A DNA stretch of 64,000 nucleotides from Thermomicrobiaceae bacterium (GTDB taxonomy: Bacteria; Chloroflexota; Chloroflexia; Thermomicrobiales; Thermomicrobiaceae), in the NCBI GenBank assembly GCA_014874455.1, contig JADBJL010000094.1:31334-95333 (forward strand), written 5' to 3'. The notes beneath the pieces are model-generated. The model searched no databases and was not told where the DNA came from. It was given only the letters and a program-made list of their open reading frames with translations. Below, piece by piece: positions 17,872 to 26,200 of this stretch (its first letter is position 1; each line of letters starts with the position of its first letter). The position numbers and the translations under genes were made by a program.

Positions 17872-18107
17872 GGCCAGCCCCTTTCCGGGATAGGTTCAGA
17901 CGGCCGAATCCGGAGCCAGAGGGCCGTGTACTCGTCTCTGCGCTCAGGGCTCTCGCCAGGTCGCTTCACTCTCTCAAGGATAGCGAAGTTGGCACGTACA
18001 GGCAGCGCTGGTACTGAACGGATAATCGCACTGTACACTCTACGCGACAGGAAGCCGGAGCCCGGTGGGGGTGTACCGGGCAAGGCGGTGATGCGAGGGG
18101 GAGCCGC

Positions 18108-18791
18108 ATGCTGGACTTACGAGCGCGCCGGCCGGCGCTGTCGCCCTCGATCCTCAACGCCGATTTCAGCCATCTGGCCCAGGTGTTCCGGCAGCTCGAG
18201 CTGGGCGGGGCCGACTACGTGCACCTCGACGTGATGGACGGGCGGTTCGTGCCCACCATCAGCTTCGGCCTGCCGGTCGTGGAGGCAGCGCGCCGGGCGA
18301 CCAGCCTGCCGCTCGATGTGCACCTGATGGTCGTCGAGCCGGAACGCCATGTCAGTGACTTCATCGCGGCGGGCGCCGCGATCGTCACCGTCCACGCCGA
18401 GGCGTGCCTGCACTTGTACCGGACAGTGCAGCAGATCCATGCGATCGGAGCGCTGGCCGGTGTCGCGCTCAACCCCGCCACGCCGGTCACCGCCGTAGAG
18501 GAGATCCTCCCCTTCGTCGATCTGGTGCTCGTCATGACCGTCGAACCCGGCTATGGAGGGCAGGCGCTCATTCCGGCGACCCTGCGCAAGGTCGAGCGCC
18601 TGCGCCGGCTGATCGACGAGATGGGCCTGCCAGCGGTCATCGAGGTCGACGGTGGGGTCAAGCCGAGTAACGTGGCAGCGGTGATCGAGGCCGGCGCCGA
18701 CGTGGTCGTGGCCGGGTCGGCGGTTTTCCCGCCGAACGGCTCGACCGTAGATGCCTTGCAGGCGCTGCGCCACGCCATGCGCCGCTCGTGA
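18108..18791 (+). CDS. rpe: Ribulose-phosphate 3-epimerase
   Basis: The enzyme interconverts ribulose-5-phosphate and xylulose-5-phosphate in the pentose phosphate pathway. The 227-residue TIM-barrel protein shows all family motifs: SPSILNADFSHLAQ, DYVHLDVMDGRFVP, LDVHLMVVEPERH, ALNPATPV, VMTVEPGYGGQ and IEVDGGVKPSN. The active-site Asp of VMDG and that of VDGG are conserved. The first six residues before the family start (RARRPALSPS) are typical of actinobacterial and Chloroflexota forms. GAGGGGGAG precedes ATG 18108. It is convergent with the MFS gene, leaving only 14 bases. Confidence 0.95.
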   Translation: MLDLRARRPALSPSILNADFSHLAQVFRQLELGGADYVHLDVMDGRFVPTISFGLPVVEAARRATSLPLDVHLMVVEPERHVSDFIAAGAAIVTVHAEACLHLYRTVQQIHAIGALAGVALNPATPVTAVEEILPFVDLVLVMTVEPGYGGQALIPATLRKVERLRRLIDEMGLPAVIEVDGGVKPSNVAAVIEAGADVVVAGSAVFPPNGSTVDALQALRHAMRRS

Positions 18792-18805
18792 TCGGATCTG
18801 CGGGC

Positions 18806-20371
18806 CTATGGCTCCTCGTGGGCCGTCGTGGTGGCGATCGGCGACCAGCTTGCCCGATATGGGCGACCGCGAGCGAGGAGCAGAGCGAGCCCCGCGCCCA
18901 GGAGCGTCACTAAAGCGGCTACCAGGAAGATCTCGTCGAAGGTGGCCCGGAGGATGGCCTGGTACTCCTCCGGGGAAGCGCTGAGGCCGCGCTGGCGGAA
19001 GAGCTCGGCGGCCCGCTGGTCGAAGCGGCCGATCCCCTGTGTCGCCAGCAGGGCCGTACCGACGATCATGCCGGTGGTCTGAACCATCTGGGTGAGCGCA
19101 GCCGCCGTTGCCCGCTCGGCGGCCCGCACGTTGTCGAGCACGCTGCTGAGGATCGGCGCGTCGTTCAGGCCGATGCCCAGCCCGGCGATCAGGAGCGTGC
19201 CCCAGAGCGTTCCCGGCCCGGGTGAATCCGGCCAGCGGTACATGCTCAGATAGGCCAGCGCCAGGAACAGGAAGGAGAGCGCCGCGGTCGGCCGGTAGCC
19301 GAGCCGCTGGGCGATCCAGCCACCCAGGATCCCCCCTACTGGCATCCAGACCATCATCTTCATCAGGTTGAGGCCGCCCTGCAGCGGGTCGCCGCCCCAG
19401 AGCACATTGGTCATCAAGGGGATGCAGATCATCAGCGTGATGGTCGCCGCGCCGTCGATGAAGTAGAGCGCCATCCCCGAGCTGACGGCGCGCTGCCGCA
19501 GCGAGCGCACCGGGACGAGCGGGTCGGGGGCGCGTCGCTGGCGGGCGACGAAGGCGGCGGTGCTGGCGAGCGCGAGCGCGAACCAGAGTGCGGTGATCCA
19601 GACCGAGCCGGTCTCGTTCGACTCACGGGTGAGGCCGATGGTCAGGCAGGCCAGTCCAGCGGCCAGCAGCAGCCCGCCCAGCCAGTCGACTCGGCGTGCC
19701 GCGAGGATCGGAGTGCGGCGGACAAGCAGCACGACTGCGAGCAACCACGGGATCTGGAGCGGGATGTTGAGCCAGAACAGGCCGCGCCAGCCGAGCGGCT
19801 CGACGAGGGCAGCCGCGTACAGCGGGCCCAGCAGGCTGCTCGCGTCGTCGAGCGCGGCGATGAGCCCGATCGCCAGCGCGCGGCGGCCAGGTGAGAGACG
19901 CGAGCCAGCGATCGCAATCGAGATCGGCACGATCGCGCCGCCGCCGACCGCCTGCACCGCGCGGGCAGCCGTGAGCAGCTCCAGGTTCGGAGCGAGCGCC
20001 ACCATCGCGGAGCCGGCCAGGAACAACAGCGTACTGGCCACGTAGATGCGCAGGTGGCCGAACGCGTCCGCTACCCGGCCCATGAGCGGCATGGCGACGG
20101 TGTAGCCGAGCAGGTAGCCGTTCACGATCCAGGCCGCTCGGCCGAAGTTGTCGACGGTGATGCCGAGGTCGGGCATCATATCGGGCAGGATGGTCACCAC
20201 GAACGTCTGGTCGAGCCCGGCGAAGAAGACGCCGAGGGCCAGCGCGGACACCAGCAGTCCTGGCGAGTGCGCGAGTGTTGCGGCCGGCCTGCGGACGAGT
20301 CCGGGCAGGAGGGCAGCTCGCCCGTGACGTGGCCGGTCTCCAGTTCTCTGCGCGGGTGACTTCCCGGTCAT
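18806..20371 (-). CDS. MFS transporter of DHA2 (14-helix) type, P55-like
   Basis: This is a major facilitator superfamily exporter of 521 residues with about 14 predicted membrane helices. Helix 1 carries GLDQTFVVTILPDMMPDLGI, and the loop between helices 2 and 3 carries the motif-A variant GRVADAFGHLRIY. Such proteins use the proton gradient to export drugs or lipids. It begins 14 bases after the stop of an LppX/LprAFG-family lipoprotein, the same order as lprG-Rv1410c (P55) of mycobacteria. There, the pair exports triacylglycerides and lipoglycans. ATG 20371 was chosen because the preceding open frame lies inside the lipoprotein gene. Confidence 0.85.
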   Translation of the reverse strand: MTGKSPAQRTGDRPRHGRAALLPGLVRRPAATLAHSPGLLVSALALGVFFAGLDQTFVVTILPDMMPDLGITVDNFGRAAWIVNGYLLGYTVAMPLMGRVADAFGHLRIYVASTLLFLAGSAMVALAPNLELLTAARAVQAVGGGAIVPISIAIAGSRLSPGRRALAIGLIAALDDASSLLGPLYAAALVEPLGWRGLFWLNIPLQIPWLLAVVLLVRRTPILAARRVDWLGGLLLAAGLACLTIGLTRESNETGSVWITALWFALALASTAAFVARQRRAPDPLVPVRSLRQRAVSSGMALYFIDGAATITLMICIPLMTNVLWGGDPLQGGLNLMKMMVWMPVGGILGGWIAQRLGYRPTAALSFLFLALAYLSMYRWPDSPGPGTLWGTLLIAGLGIGLNDAPILSSVLDNVRAAERATAAALTQMVQTTGMIVGTALLATQGIGRFDQRAAELFRQRGLSASPEEYQAILRATFDEIFLVAALVTLLGAGLALLLARGRPYRASWSPIATTTAHEEP

Positions 20372-20385
20372 CCTGGCACGTGCCG

Positions 20386-21126
20386 TCACTGAGGCGGCGT
20401 GATCGTCACCGGAGCGTCGAAGGCGGAGAGTTCGATCGTGCGCTTCATGGTCGTCGGTTCCTTGAAGGTGAGCGCGCCGCTGACGACCACGCGACGCACG
20501 AGCGAGTCGTCCTTGCCGATCCAGAGGTCGACTGTGACTTCCAGCCCGGGCTCGGCACCGCTCGGCACGAGCGTCGTCAGGTCGGCTGAGTCCAGCTTTC
20601 CCTGGACGTGATAGCTCGTCGCTCCGGCGAGGCGCTCCTCGCCGACCAGGCTCGGGTTCTTGAGCTGGCGCAGCACGTGGGGCAGTGCCTCCAGGTTGAG
20701 GACGTCGTGCGCCGCGACATCGGGCAGGGCTTGCCACTGAGTCGGATCGAACGGGTTGCTGAGCCAGGCCTCGTCGCCGATACCGATGAACTGGAGCTGC
20801 AGAGCGGCTCCGACCGCCTCCACGGCGAGCTGCGCCTTCATCTGGCCCGGCCGAGCCACGTCCCCCTCGGCCCGAGTCAGGAGCATGGTCTGCAAGATCG
20901 GTGTCCCCCCGCTCTCGTGGGTCAGCACGAAGTGGAACGAGGTGACGCGGTCGAGCCGGTCGGCCGCGGTGCTCACGAGGTCGGACGGGTCGACAGGAGG
21001 TTCGGCCTTGCCCCGCCGGCAACCTGGTGCCAGAAGCAAGAGCAGCGCGAGCAGAACCACGGGCGACGAGCGCGGCACCAGGACACCACGGCGAGGTCTG
21101 CGAGCGGCGTGCGTGCGAGCGGGCAT
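20386..21126 (-). CDS. LppX/LprAFG-family lipoprotein (LprG-like)
   Basis: This predicted lipoprotein of 246 residues has a basic N-terminus, a hydrophobic stretch (VVLLALLLLLAPGC) and a lipobox-like APGC. A mature domain of the LolA-like LppX_LprAFG fold follows: LVSTAADRLDRVTSFHFVL, MKAQLAVEAVGAALQLQFIGIGDEAWLSNPFDPTQW, and DLWIGKDDSLVRRVVVSG. Family members bind acylated lipids in a hydrophobic cavity. ATG 21126 is preceded by AAGGATCA at suitable spacing; an ATG at 21144 is the alternative. It is the first gene of a two-gene unit with the MFS exporter, suggesting a lipid-transfer partner at the outer face of the membrane. Confidence 0.8.
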   Translation of the reverse strand: MPARTHAARRPRRGVLVPRSSPVVLLALLLLLAPGCRRGKAEPPVDPSDLVSTAADRLDRVTSFHFVLTHESGGTPILQTMLLTRAEGDVARPGQMKAQLAVEAVGAALQLQFIGIGDEAWLSNPFDPTQWQALPDVAAHDVLNLEALPHVLRQLKNPSLVGEERLAGATSYHVQGKLDSADLTTLVPSGAEPGLEVTVDLWIGKDDSLVRRVVVSGALTFKEPTTMKRTIELSAFDAPVTITPPQ

Positions 21127-21295
21127 CGAGCGTGATCCTTGCATCGGCCGGCCGGTCGTACCGGCATTATACGGCCGCTCGACGGCGGCGAGCACCGGCT
21201 GGCACCCAGGGGGTTCGGTTGTCGCCCTGCGCATCACGCTCCATACTAGTCATACGAGTCGCGAGGGGTCGTGTGGGGGCCGGAGGAGCGAGGGA

Positions 21296-22198
21296 TTGTC
21301 GGTTCGACAGCGCGTGCGCGAGACAGTGCTGGTGGTCGGGGCTGCCACCGACCCAGGGCCTGTCCGCGAGCAGAACGAGGATGCAGTCCTCCTGACCGAT
21401 CCGCAGAGCGAGCTGGCGCGCAGCCACGGCGTGCTGCTGGCGGTCGCCGACGGGATGGGAGGCTACCAGCGCGGCGAGGTGGCAGCGCAGCTCGCGATCG
21501 AGACACTGCGCGACGTCTTCTACAGTAGCCCGCTGGAGCCGACCGAGATCCCCCAGCGCCTGCGCACGGCCATTCGCCAGGCCAACGAGCGCATCTACAG
21601 CGAGTGGCAGCCGCTGGGCGAAGAGCACCTGATGGGTACCACGCTCGTCGCCGCGGTCATCCGCGAGCATGACCTCACGGTCGCGAACGTCGGCGATAGC
21701 CGTGCCTATCTGATCCGCGCCAAGCGGGCGACTCAGATCACGCGCGACCACTCGCTGGTCGCCGAGCAGGTAGCCGCCGGGGTGATGTCCGAAGAAGAGG
21801 CCCGCGAGAGCCAGTACCGCAATGTGATCACCCGGGCACTCGGGCACCGGCATCGGGTCGACGTGGATATCTTCGAGCTCCGGCTGCTGAGCGACGACCG
21901 GCTGGTGTTGACGACTGACGGCGTCCACGACTTCGTGAGCGCGGACGAGATCGCCACGACTGTACTGGCGCACTCGCCGGAGGAGGCGGCTCGCCGGCTG
22001 GTCGAGCTGGCGATCGCGCACCAGACGAACGACAACGCCACCGCTGTCGTCGCCTGGGTGAAGCCGGTCACTGAGGAGGAACTGGCACCGGTCGAGGCCG
22101 GTGGGCCGAACCGGCTGATGGTGGCGCTGGTGCTGCTCGGCCTGCTGGTCTTCATCGCCATCGTGGCAGTGATCCTGGCGCTTGGCTACGGCGGGTGA
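21296..22198 (+). CDS. PP2C-type Ser/Thr protein phosphatase, membrane-anchored (PstP/Stp-like)
   Basis: This metal-dependent phosphatase of 300 residues shows PPM motifs TDPGPVREQNEDAVL, LAVADGMGG, NVGDSRAYLI, ITRDHSL, LVLTTDGVHDFV and TNDNATAVV. A single C-terminal membrane helix (about 275-297) would place the catalytic domain in the cytoplasm. Such enzymes reverse phosphorylation by PknB-like kinases and are partners of FHA proteins. The TTG at 21296 lies seven bases after GGAGGAG and gives the natural N-terminus; no ATG or GTG fits as well. The stop overlaps the next gene by GTGA, so the phosphatase, amidohydrolase and ruvA form an operon. Confidence 0.9.
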   Translation: MSVRQRVRETVLVVGAATDPGPVREQNEDAVLLTDPQSELARSHGVLLAVADGMGGYQRGEVAAQLAIETLRDVFYSSPLEPTEIPQRLRTAIRQANERIYSEWQPLGEEHLMGTTLVAAVIREHDLTVANVGDSRAYLIRAKRATQITRDHSLVAEQVAAGVMSEEEARESQYRNVITRALGHRHRVDVDIFELRLLSDDRLVLTTDGVHDFVSADEIATTVLAHSPEEAARRLVELAIAHQTNDNATAVVAWVKPVTEEELAPVEAGGPNRLMVALVLLGLLVFIAIVAVILALGYGG

Positions 22199-23061
22199 GC
22201 CCGGTGATCGTGGACGCCCATACCCACATCTTCCCGCCGGAGGTCGTTCACCAGCGCGAGCGGTTCTGCCAGCGCGACCGCTGGTTCGGCGAACTCTATG
22301 CCAGCCCGCGCGCGCTCCTGGCAACCGCCGAGGATCTCCTCGCGTCGATGGACATGGCCGCGATCGACATCTCGGTCGCCTGTGGCTTTCCCTGGAGCGA
22401 CCCCGGACTGTGTCGGGAGCACAACGACTACCTGGCTGTCGCCTGCCAGGCACACCCGGAGCGCATCGCCTGGCTTGGTATCGTCGTGCCCGGTGACCCG
22501 GGCGCGGCGGCCGAGGCGGAGCGCTGCTTCCGCGCGGGGGCGTCCGGCATCGGGGAACTGAACGCCGACGCTCAGGGGTTCGACTTCGCCGAGCCCCGGG
22601 TGCTGGCGCCGCTGGTCGAGGCCTGCCAGGCGTACGCGAAGCCGCTGCTCGCCCATGTGAGCGAGCCGCTGGGCCACCTGTATCCGGGCAAAGGCTCCGC
22701 CTGGCCCCAGCGATTCATCCGCTTCTTGGAAGCGTTCCCCGACCAGGTGGTCGTGGCGGCCCACTGGGGCGGCGGCCTGCCCTTCTACGAGCTGATGCCG
22801 GAGGTCGCCAGGGCGGCTCGCAACGTGGTCTACGACTCGGCCGCCAGCACCTACCTCTACCGGTTCGAGGTCTTCCGCACCGTCATCGACGTCGCCGGGG
22901 CACACCGGGTGCTGATGGCGACCGACTACCCGGTGCTCCGGCAGAAGCCGTTCCTCGAGCGCGTGCGGCAGGCGGGGTTGACCGAGCAGGAGCTGGCCTT
23001 CGTGCTCGGCGAGAACGCCGCGCGCGTGTTCGACCTGCCGGTTCGGAAGGAGGCACCGTGA
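22195..23061 (+). CDS. Amidohydrolase family protein (ACMSD-like)
   Basis: This is a TIM-barrel metal-dependent hydrolase or decarboxylase of 288 residues. The metal-binding motif DAHTHIFPPE lies at residues 7-16. KPLLAHVSEP and VVVAAHWGGGLPFYELMPEV follow. The C-terminal HRVLMATDYPVLRQKPFLE carries the catalytic Asp. This pattern is that of the amidohydrolase_2 group (ACMSD, isoorotate decarboxylase and related enzymes); the substrate is not evident. The GTG start at 22195 overlaps the phosphatase stop by four bases, and its own stop overlaps the ruvA start in the same way. Tight coupling to ruvA is not known to have functional meaning. Confidence 0.8.
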   Translation: MSPVIVDAHTHIFPPEVVHQRERFCQRDRWFGELYASPRALLATAEDLLASMDMAAIDISVACGFPWSDPGLCREHNDYLAVACQAHPERIAWLGIVVPGDPGAAAEAERCFRAGASGIGELNADAQGFDFAEPRVLAPLVEACQAYAKPLLAHVSEPLGHLYPGKGSAWPQRFIRFLEAFPDQVVVAAHWGGGLPFYELMPEVARAARNVVYDSAASTYLYRFEVFRTVIDVAGAHRVLMATDYPVLRQKPFLERVRQAGLTEQELAFVLGENAARVFDLPVRKEAP

Positions 23062-23642
23062 TCCGGGGGATACGGGGCCGGCTGGTCGCCAAGCAGCCGG
23101 GCGCGGTGCTCGTCGACCTGCACGGCTTGATCCTGCGCGTCTACACGTCGCAGACCACGCTGGCCGACCTCGGCCAGCCGGGGGAAGAGGTCGAGCTGGT
23201 CACGCACCTGCGGGTGCGAGAGGACGAGCTGGCGCTCTACGGCTTCGCCTCGGCTGCCGAGCTCGAGCTCTTCGAGCTGCTGATCGGAGTGAGCGGCGTG
23301 GGGCCCCGCGCCGCGCTGGCGCTGCTCTCGATCGCGCGGCCGGACGAGCTAGGGCAGATGATCGCGGCGGAAGACGTGGAGCGGCTCAGCCGGGCGCCGG
23401 GCATCGGGCGGAAGACCGCGAGCCGCATCGTGCTGGAGCTACGTGGGAAGCTCCCAGCGCTGGCGCCGGTCGGCGAGCGAGCCGGGATCACTCCGGATCG
23501 CGAGGTGATCGAGGCGCTGATGGCCCTCGGTTACACAGCGGCTGAGGCCCGCGAGGCCGCGGCACGGGTGAACCCGGCCGAGGCTCCGACGCTCGAGGAG
23601 CGGGTGCTGGCCGCGCTGCGCCTGCTGGCCCGCACCGGTTAG
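23058..23642 (+). CDS. ruvA: Holliday junction branch migration protein RuvA
   Basis: RuvA binds four-way DNA junctions and loads the RuvB motor. The 194-residue protein has the N-terminal OB-fold (MIRGIRGRLVAKQPGAVLVDLHGL). Two helix-hairpin-helix motifs follow (LLIGVSGVGPRAALALLS, LSRAPGIGRKTASRIVLELRGKL). The C-terminal domain III (ITPDREVIEALMALGYTAAEA) contacts RuvB. Length and domain order are normal. The GTG start at 23058 overlaps the upstream stop by four bases. ruvB and ruvC are not in this window. A terminal remnant of an unrelated peptidase follows. Confidence 0.96.
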   Translation: MIRGIRGRLVAKQPGAVLVDLHGLILRVYTSQTTLADLGQPGEEVELVTHLRVREDELALYGFASAAELELFELLIGVSGVGPRAALALLSIARPDELGQMIAAEDVERLSRAPGIGRKTASRIVLELRGKLPALAPVGERAGITPDREVIEALMALGYTAAEAREAAARVNPAEAPTLEERVLAALRLLARTG

Positions 23643-23729
23643 CCTCGCCTGGCAGTGGCAACCCCGCCGCTGCGAGAGCGGTCGATGACATGACTGCCCG
23701 GCGCCTTGCCGCATCCAGTCAGAGCACGA

Positions 23730-23822
23730 ATGGGGTGCACCGGCTACTCCACCGGGCCCCACGTCCACTTCATGATCGTGAAGAACGGCGTGTACCAGGA
23801 TCCGGGCCTCTACCTGCGCTAG
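23730..23822 (+). pseudogene. C-terminal remnant of an M23 (LytM-type) peptidase
   Basis: A 30-codon stretch ending in TAG reads MGCTGYSTGPHVHFMIV, then KNGVYQDPGLYLR. This is the exact pattern of the end of M23 metallopeptidases, with the HxH zinc-site motif in STGPHVHF and the terminal 'xxNGxxxDPxxYL'. The rest of the enzyme is missing: the 88 bases back to ruvA hold no peptidase sequence. It is best read as the surviving tail of a deleted cell-wall hydrolase gene. Confidence 0.6.
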
Positions 23823-23828
23823 ACCGGC

Positions 23829-25184
23829 CTACGCCGGCCGGCGTCGCTCCAGCCGCTGCTCGATGGCGGCCGCGTGCGCGGTGAGCCCCTCGGCGCGCGC
23901 CAGCGTCGCGGCCGGCGGCCCGAGGGCCTCCAGCCCCTGCGGATTCACGGCCACCACGCTGATGAGCTTCACGAAGGTGTCCACGTTGATGGGCGAGGAG
24001 AAGCGGGCCGTCTGACCGGTCGGCATCACGTGGCTGGGGCCGGCCGTGTAGTCGCCGATCACTTCGGGCGAGGTCTCGCCGAGGAAGACCCCACCGGCGT
24101 GCCGCACGCGGTCGAGGTAGGCCCAGGGTTCCGCGATCAGCAGGCAGAGGTGCTCGGGCGCGTAGGCGTTGGCCAGCTCGAAGGCGGTCTCCAGATCGGG
24201 CACGACAGCGATGGCGCCGTTGGTCGCCAGCGACTCGGCCGCGATGCTCGCACGCTCGAGGTGGGCGAGCTGGCGCTCGAGCTGCTCGGCGACTGCCTGG
24301 GCCAGTCCGGCATCCGTGGTCAGCAGCACGGCGCTGGCCAGCGGGTCGTGCTCGGCCTGTGCCAGCATGTCCGCGGCGCAGAGGGCGGGGTCGGCGCTGG
24401 CGTCGGCGATGAGCAGCGTCTCGGTGGGGCCGGGCAACTGGTCGATGTCCACGTCGCCGTAGACCAGGCGCTTGGCCAGCACGACGAAGATGTTGCCGGG
24501 GCCGACGATCTTGTCCACCCGCGGGATGCTCTCGGTGCCGTAGGCCATGGCCGCGATCGCCTGGGCACCGCCGACCTTGAACACCCGGTCGATCCCGGCC
24601 AGCTCGGCGGCGACCAGGATCACCGGCGAGACGCTGCTGTCCGGCGAGGGTGGGGCACAGGCGACGATCTCCGCGACACCGGCCACCCGCGCCGGGACGG
24701 CCGACATCAGGAGGGACGACGGGTACGGGGCGCGCCCGGCCGGGGCGTAGACGCCGACCCTCTCCAGCGGCCGGACGAGCTGCCCGAAGCCACCTGTCGG
24801 CTCGAAGTGGAGCCACGACTGGCGGGGCTGGCGCCGGTGGAACGACTCGATGCGGTCGCGGGCCAGCGCCAGCGCCTGGCATACCTCATCCGGTACCTGT
24901 GCCCGGGCCCGGGCGAACTCCTCCTCGGTCACGGCGAAGCTCGCGAGGTCGAGGCCATCGATCGCCCTGCCGTAGCGGCGGAGCGCGGCGTCGCCGTCTC
25001 TCCGGACGTCGTCGACGATGCGCCGGACGACCTCTATCGCTGTCAGGTCGGCACCGAAGACCTCACGCACCTTCTGCCGCACCGCCAGCGGGAGCTCCAC
25101 CTGCTCGAGCCGCCGACTGCGCAGCAGGAAGGCTCGGGCCTGCTCGAGGTCCTCGAAGACGCGGACGGGCGATCCCGGGCTCAT
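23829..25184 (-). CDS. hisD: Histidinol dehydrogenase
   Basis: The zinc enzyme oxidises histidinol to histidine in two NAD-dependent steps, the last steps of histidine synthesis. The 451-residue protein shows [71 protein letters not shown] and [20 protein letters not shown] and [14 protein letters not shown] follow, with the catalytic Glu-His of PEHL. ATG 25184 has AGGAGGAAGC upstream and overlaps the hisG stop by ATGA. It is the last gene of the pheS-pheT-hisZ-hisG-hisD unit. Length is normal. Confidence 0.96.
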   Translation of the reverse strand: MSPGSPVRVFEDLEQARAFLLRSRRLEQVELPLAVRQKVREVFGADLTAIEVVRRIVDDVRRDGDAALRRYGRAIDGLDLASFAVTEEEFARARAQVPDEVCQALALARDRIESFHRRQPRQSWLHFEPTGGFGQLVRPLERVGVYAPAGRAPYPSSLLMSAVPARVAGVAEIVACAPPSPDSSVSPVILVAAELAGIDRVFKVGGAQAIAAMAYGTESIPRVDKIVGPGNIFVVLAKRLVYGDVDIDQLPGPTETLLIADASADPALCAADMLAQAEHDPLASAVLLTTDAGLAQAVAEQLERQLAHLERASIAAESLATNGAIAVVPDLETAFELANAYAPEHLCLLIAEPWAYLDRVRHAGGVFLGETSPEVIGDYTAGPSHVMPTGQTARFSSPINVDTFVKLISVVAVNPQGLEALGPPAATLARAEGLTAHAAAIEQRLERRRPA

Positions 25185-26200
25185 GCTTCCTCCTGGAGCG
25201 CAGCGCACAGGCGCACGAACGCTTCCGAACAGCTATCGAACACGTAGTCCGGCGAGGAGACGGTGATGCCGCTGCTGCCGGCCCGGCGCAGGTGATCGAC
25301 CGCCGCCAGGAGCAAGTCACTGGGCACGATGATGGTGACCTCGTACCAGCCCCCGTCAGCGTCACCGGCTTTCGGGTAGACCCGAGCGATGGTCGGCCCC
25401 CGCTCGCCAGCGGTGGCGACCTGCGCCGTCACGTGACGGGCGACGTCTTCCTCGCTGGCTCCCCGGACGTTGGCGGTGACCACGCGGTAGCGCCGGGTGC
25501 GCAGCCGGGCTTCGATCAGCTCGACGATGGCCCGGGCGCGCTCCAGCTTGCCCGGCGCCGCGCGCAGGCCCCGGCGCGAGGCGATCAGGCAGGCCTGGGC
25601 GCGCAGGATGAGCCCGCCCTCGAGGACGCGCAGGCGGTTCTCGCGCAGCGTCACGCCGGTCTCGGTCAGGTCGGCGATGATATCGGCGTGCCCGAGCGCT
25701 GGCGCCACCTCGAGCGCGCCGTGGGAGTCGACCAGGGTAAAGTAGTTCACCCCGTGGCGGTACAGGAAGTCGCGCGTCAGGTTCGGGAACTTGGTGGCGA
25801 CGCGCAGCGAGCGGCCGGAGCGTTTGAAGTCGATCGAGAGGTCGGCCAGGTCGGCCATCGTGGTGATATCGAGCCAGCCTTCGGGCACGGCCAGCACCAG
25901 TTCGCAGCGCCGGAAGCCCAGGTCGTCGATCACGACGATCACGTTCGGGTCGTCGCTCGCGTGCTCGGCCACCAGGTCGTAGCCGGTGATGCCGAGGTCG
26001 GCACTGCCGTCGGCCACCTTGTGGACGATGTCAGCCGTGCGCTGGAACAGCACCTCGACGCCCGATAGCCCGCTGACCCTGCCGACGTACTGGCGCGGGT
26101 TGGGCCGCCAGATACCGAGGCCGGCCGACTCGAGGAAGCGGATCGTCGCTTCCTCGTAGGAGCCCTTGGACGAGATCGCGAGGCGCAGTGGCTCACTCAC
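25181..26200 (-). CDS. hisG: ATP phosphoribosyltransferase (HisG, long form)
   Basis: HisG condenses ATP with PRPP, the first and feedback-controlled step of histidine synthesis. The 339-residue protein has the bilobal catalytic core (LRLAISSKGSYEEATIRFLESAG, ADLGITGYDLVAEH, RVATKFPNLTRDFL, ADIIADLTETGVTLRENRLRVLEGG). A C-terminal HisG_C ACT-like domain (about 265-339; PTIARVYPKAGDADGGWYEVTIIVPSDLLLAAVDHLR) follows. It is therefore the long, self-regulated form. GTG 26200 fits an AAGGGAA ribosome site and overlaps hisZ by eight bases. Having a HisZ-like gene directly upstream is unusual, because HisZ normally partners the short form. Confidence 0.93.
   Translation of the reverse strand: MSEPLRLAISSKGSYEEATIRFLESAGLGIWRPNPRQYVGRVSGLSGVEVLFQRTADIVHKVADGSADLGITGYDLVAEHASDDPNVIVVIDDLGFRRCELVLAVPEGWLDITTMADLADLSIDFKRSGRSLRVATKFPNLTRDFLYRHGVNYFTLVDSHGALEVAPALGHADIIADLTETGVTLRENRLRVLEGGLILRAQACLIASRRGLRAAPGKLERARAIVELIEARLRTRRYRVVTANVRGASEEDVARHVTAQVATAGERGPTIARVYPKAGDADGGWYEVTIIVPSDLLLAAVDHLRRAGSSGITVSSPDYVFDSCSEAFVRLCAALQEEA

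Noticed and set aside
20372..21022. Upstream extension of the MFS transporter frame
   Set aside because: It lies inside the lipoprotein gene in another frame and reads as low-complexity Arg/Gly/Pro.
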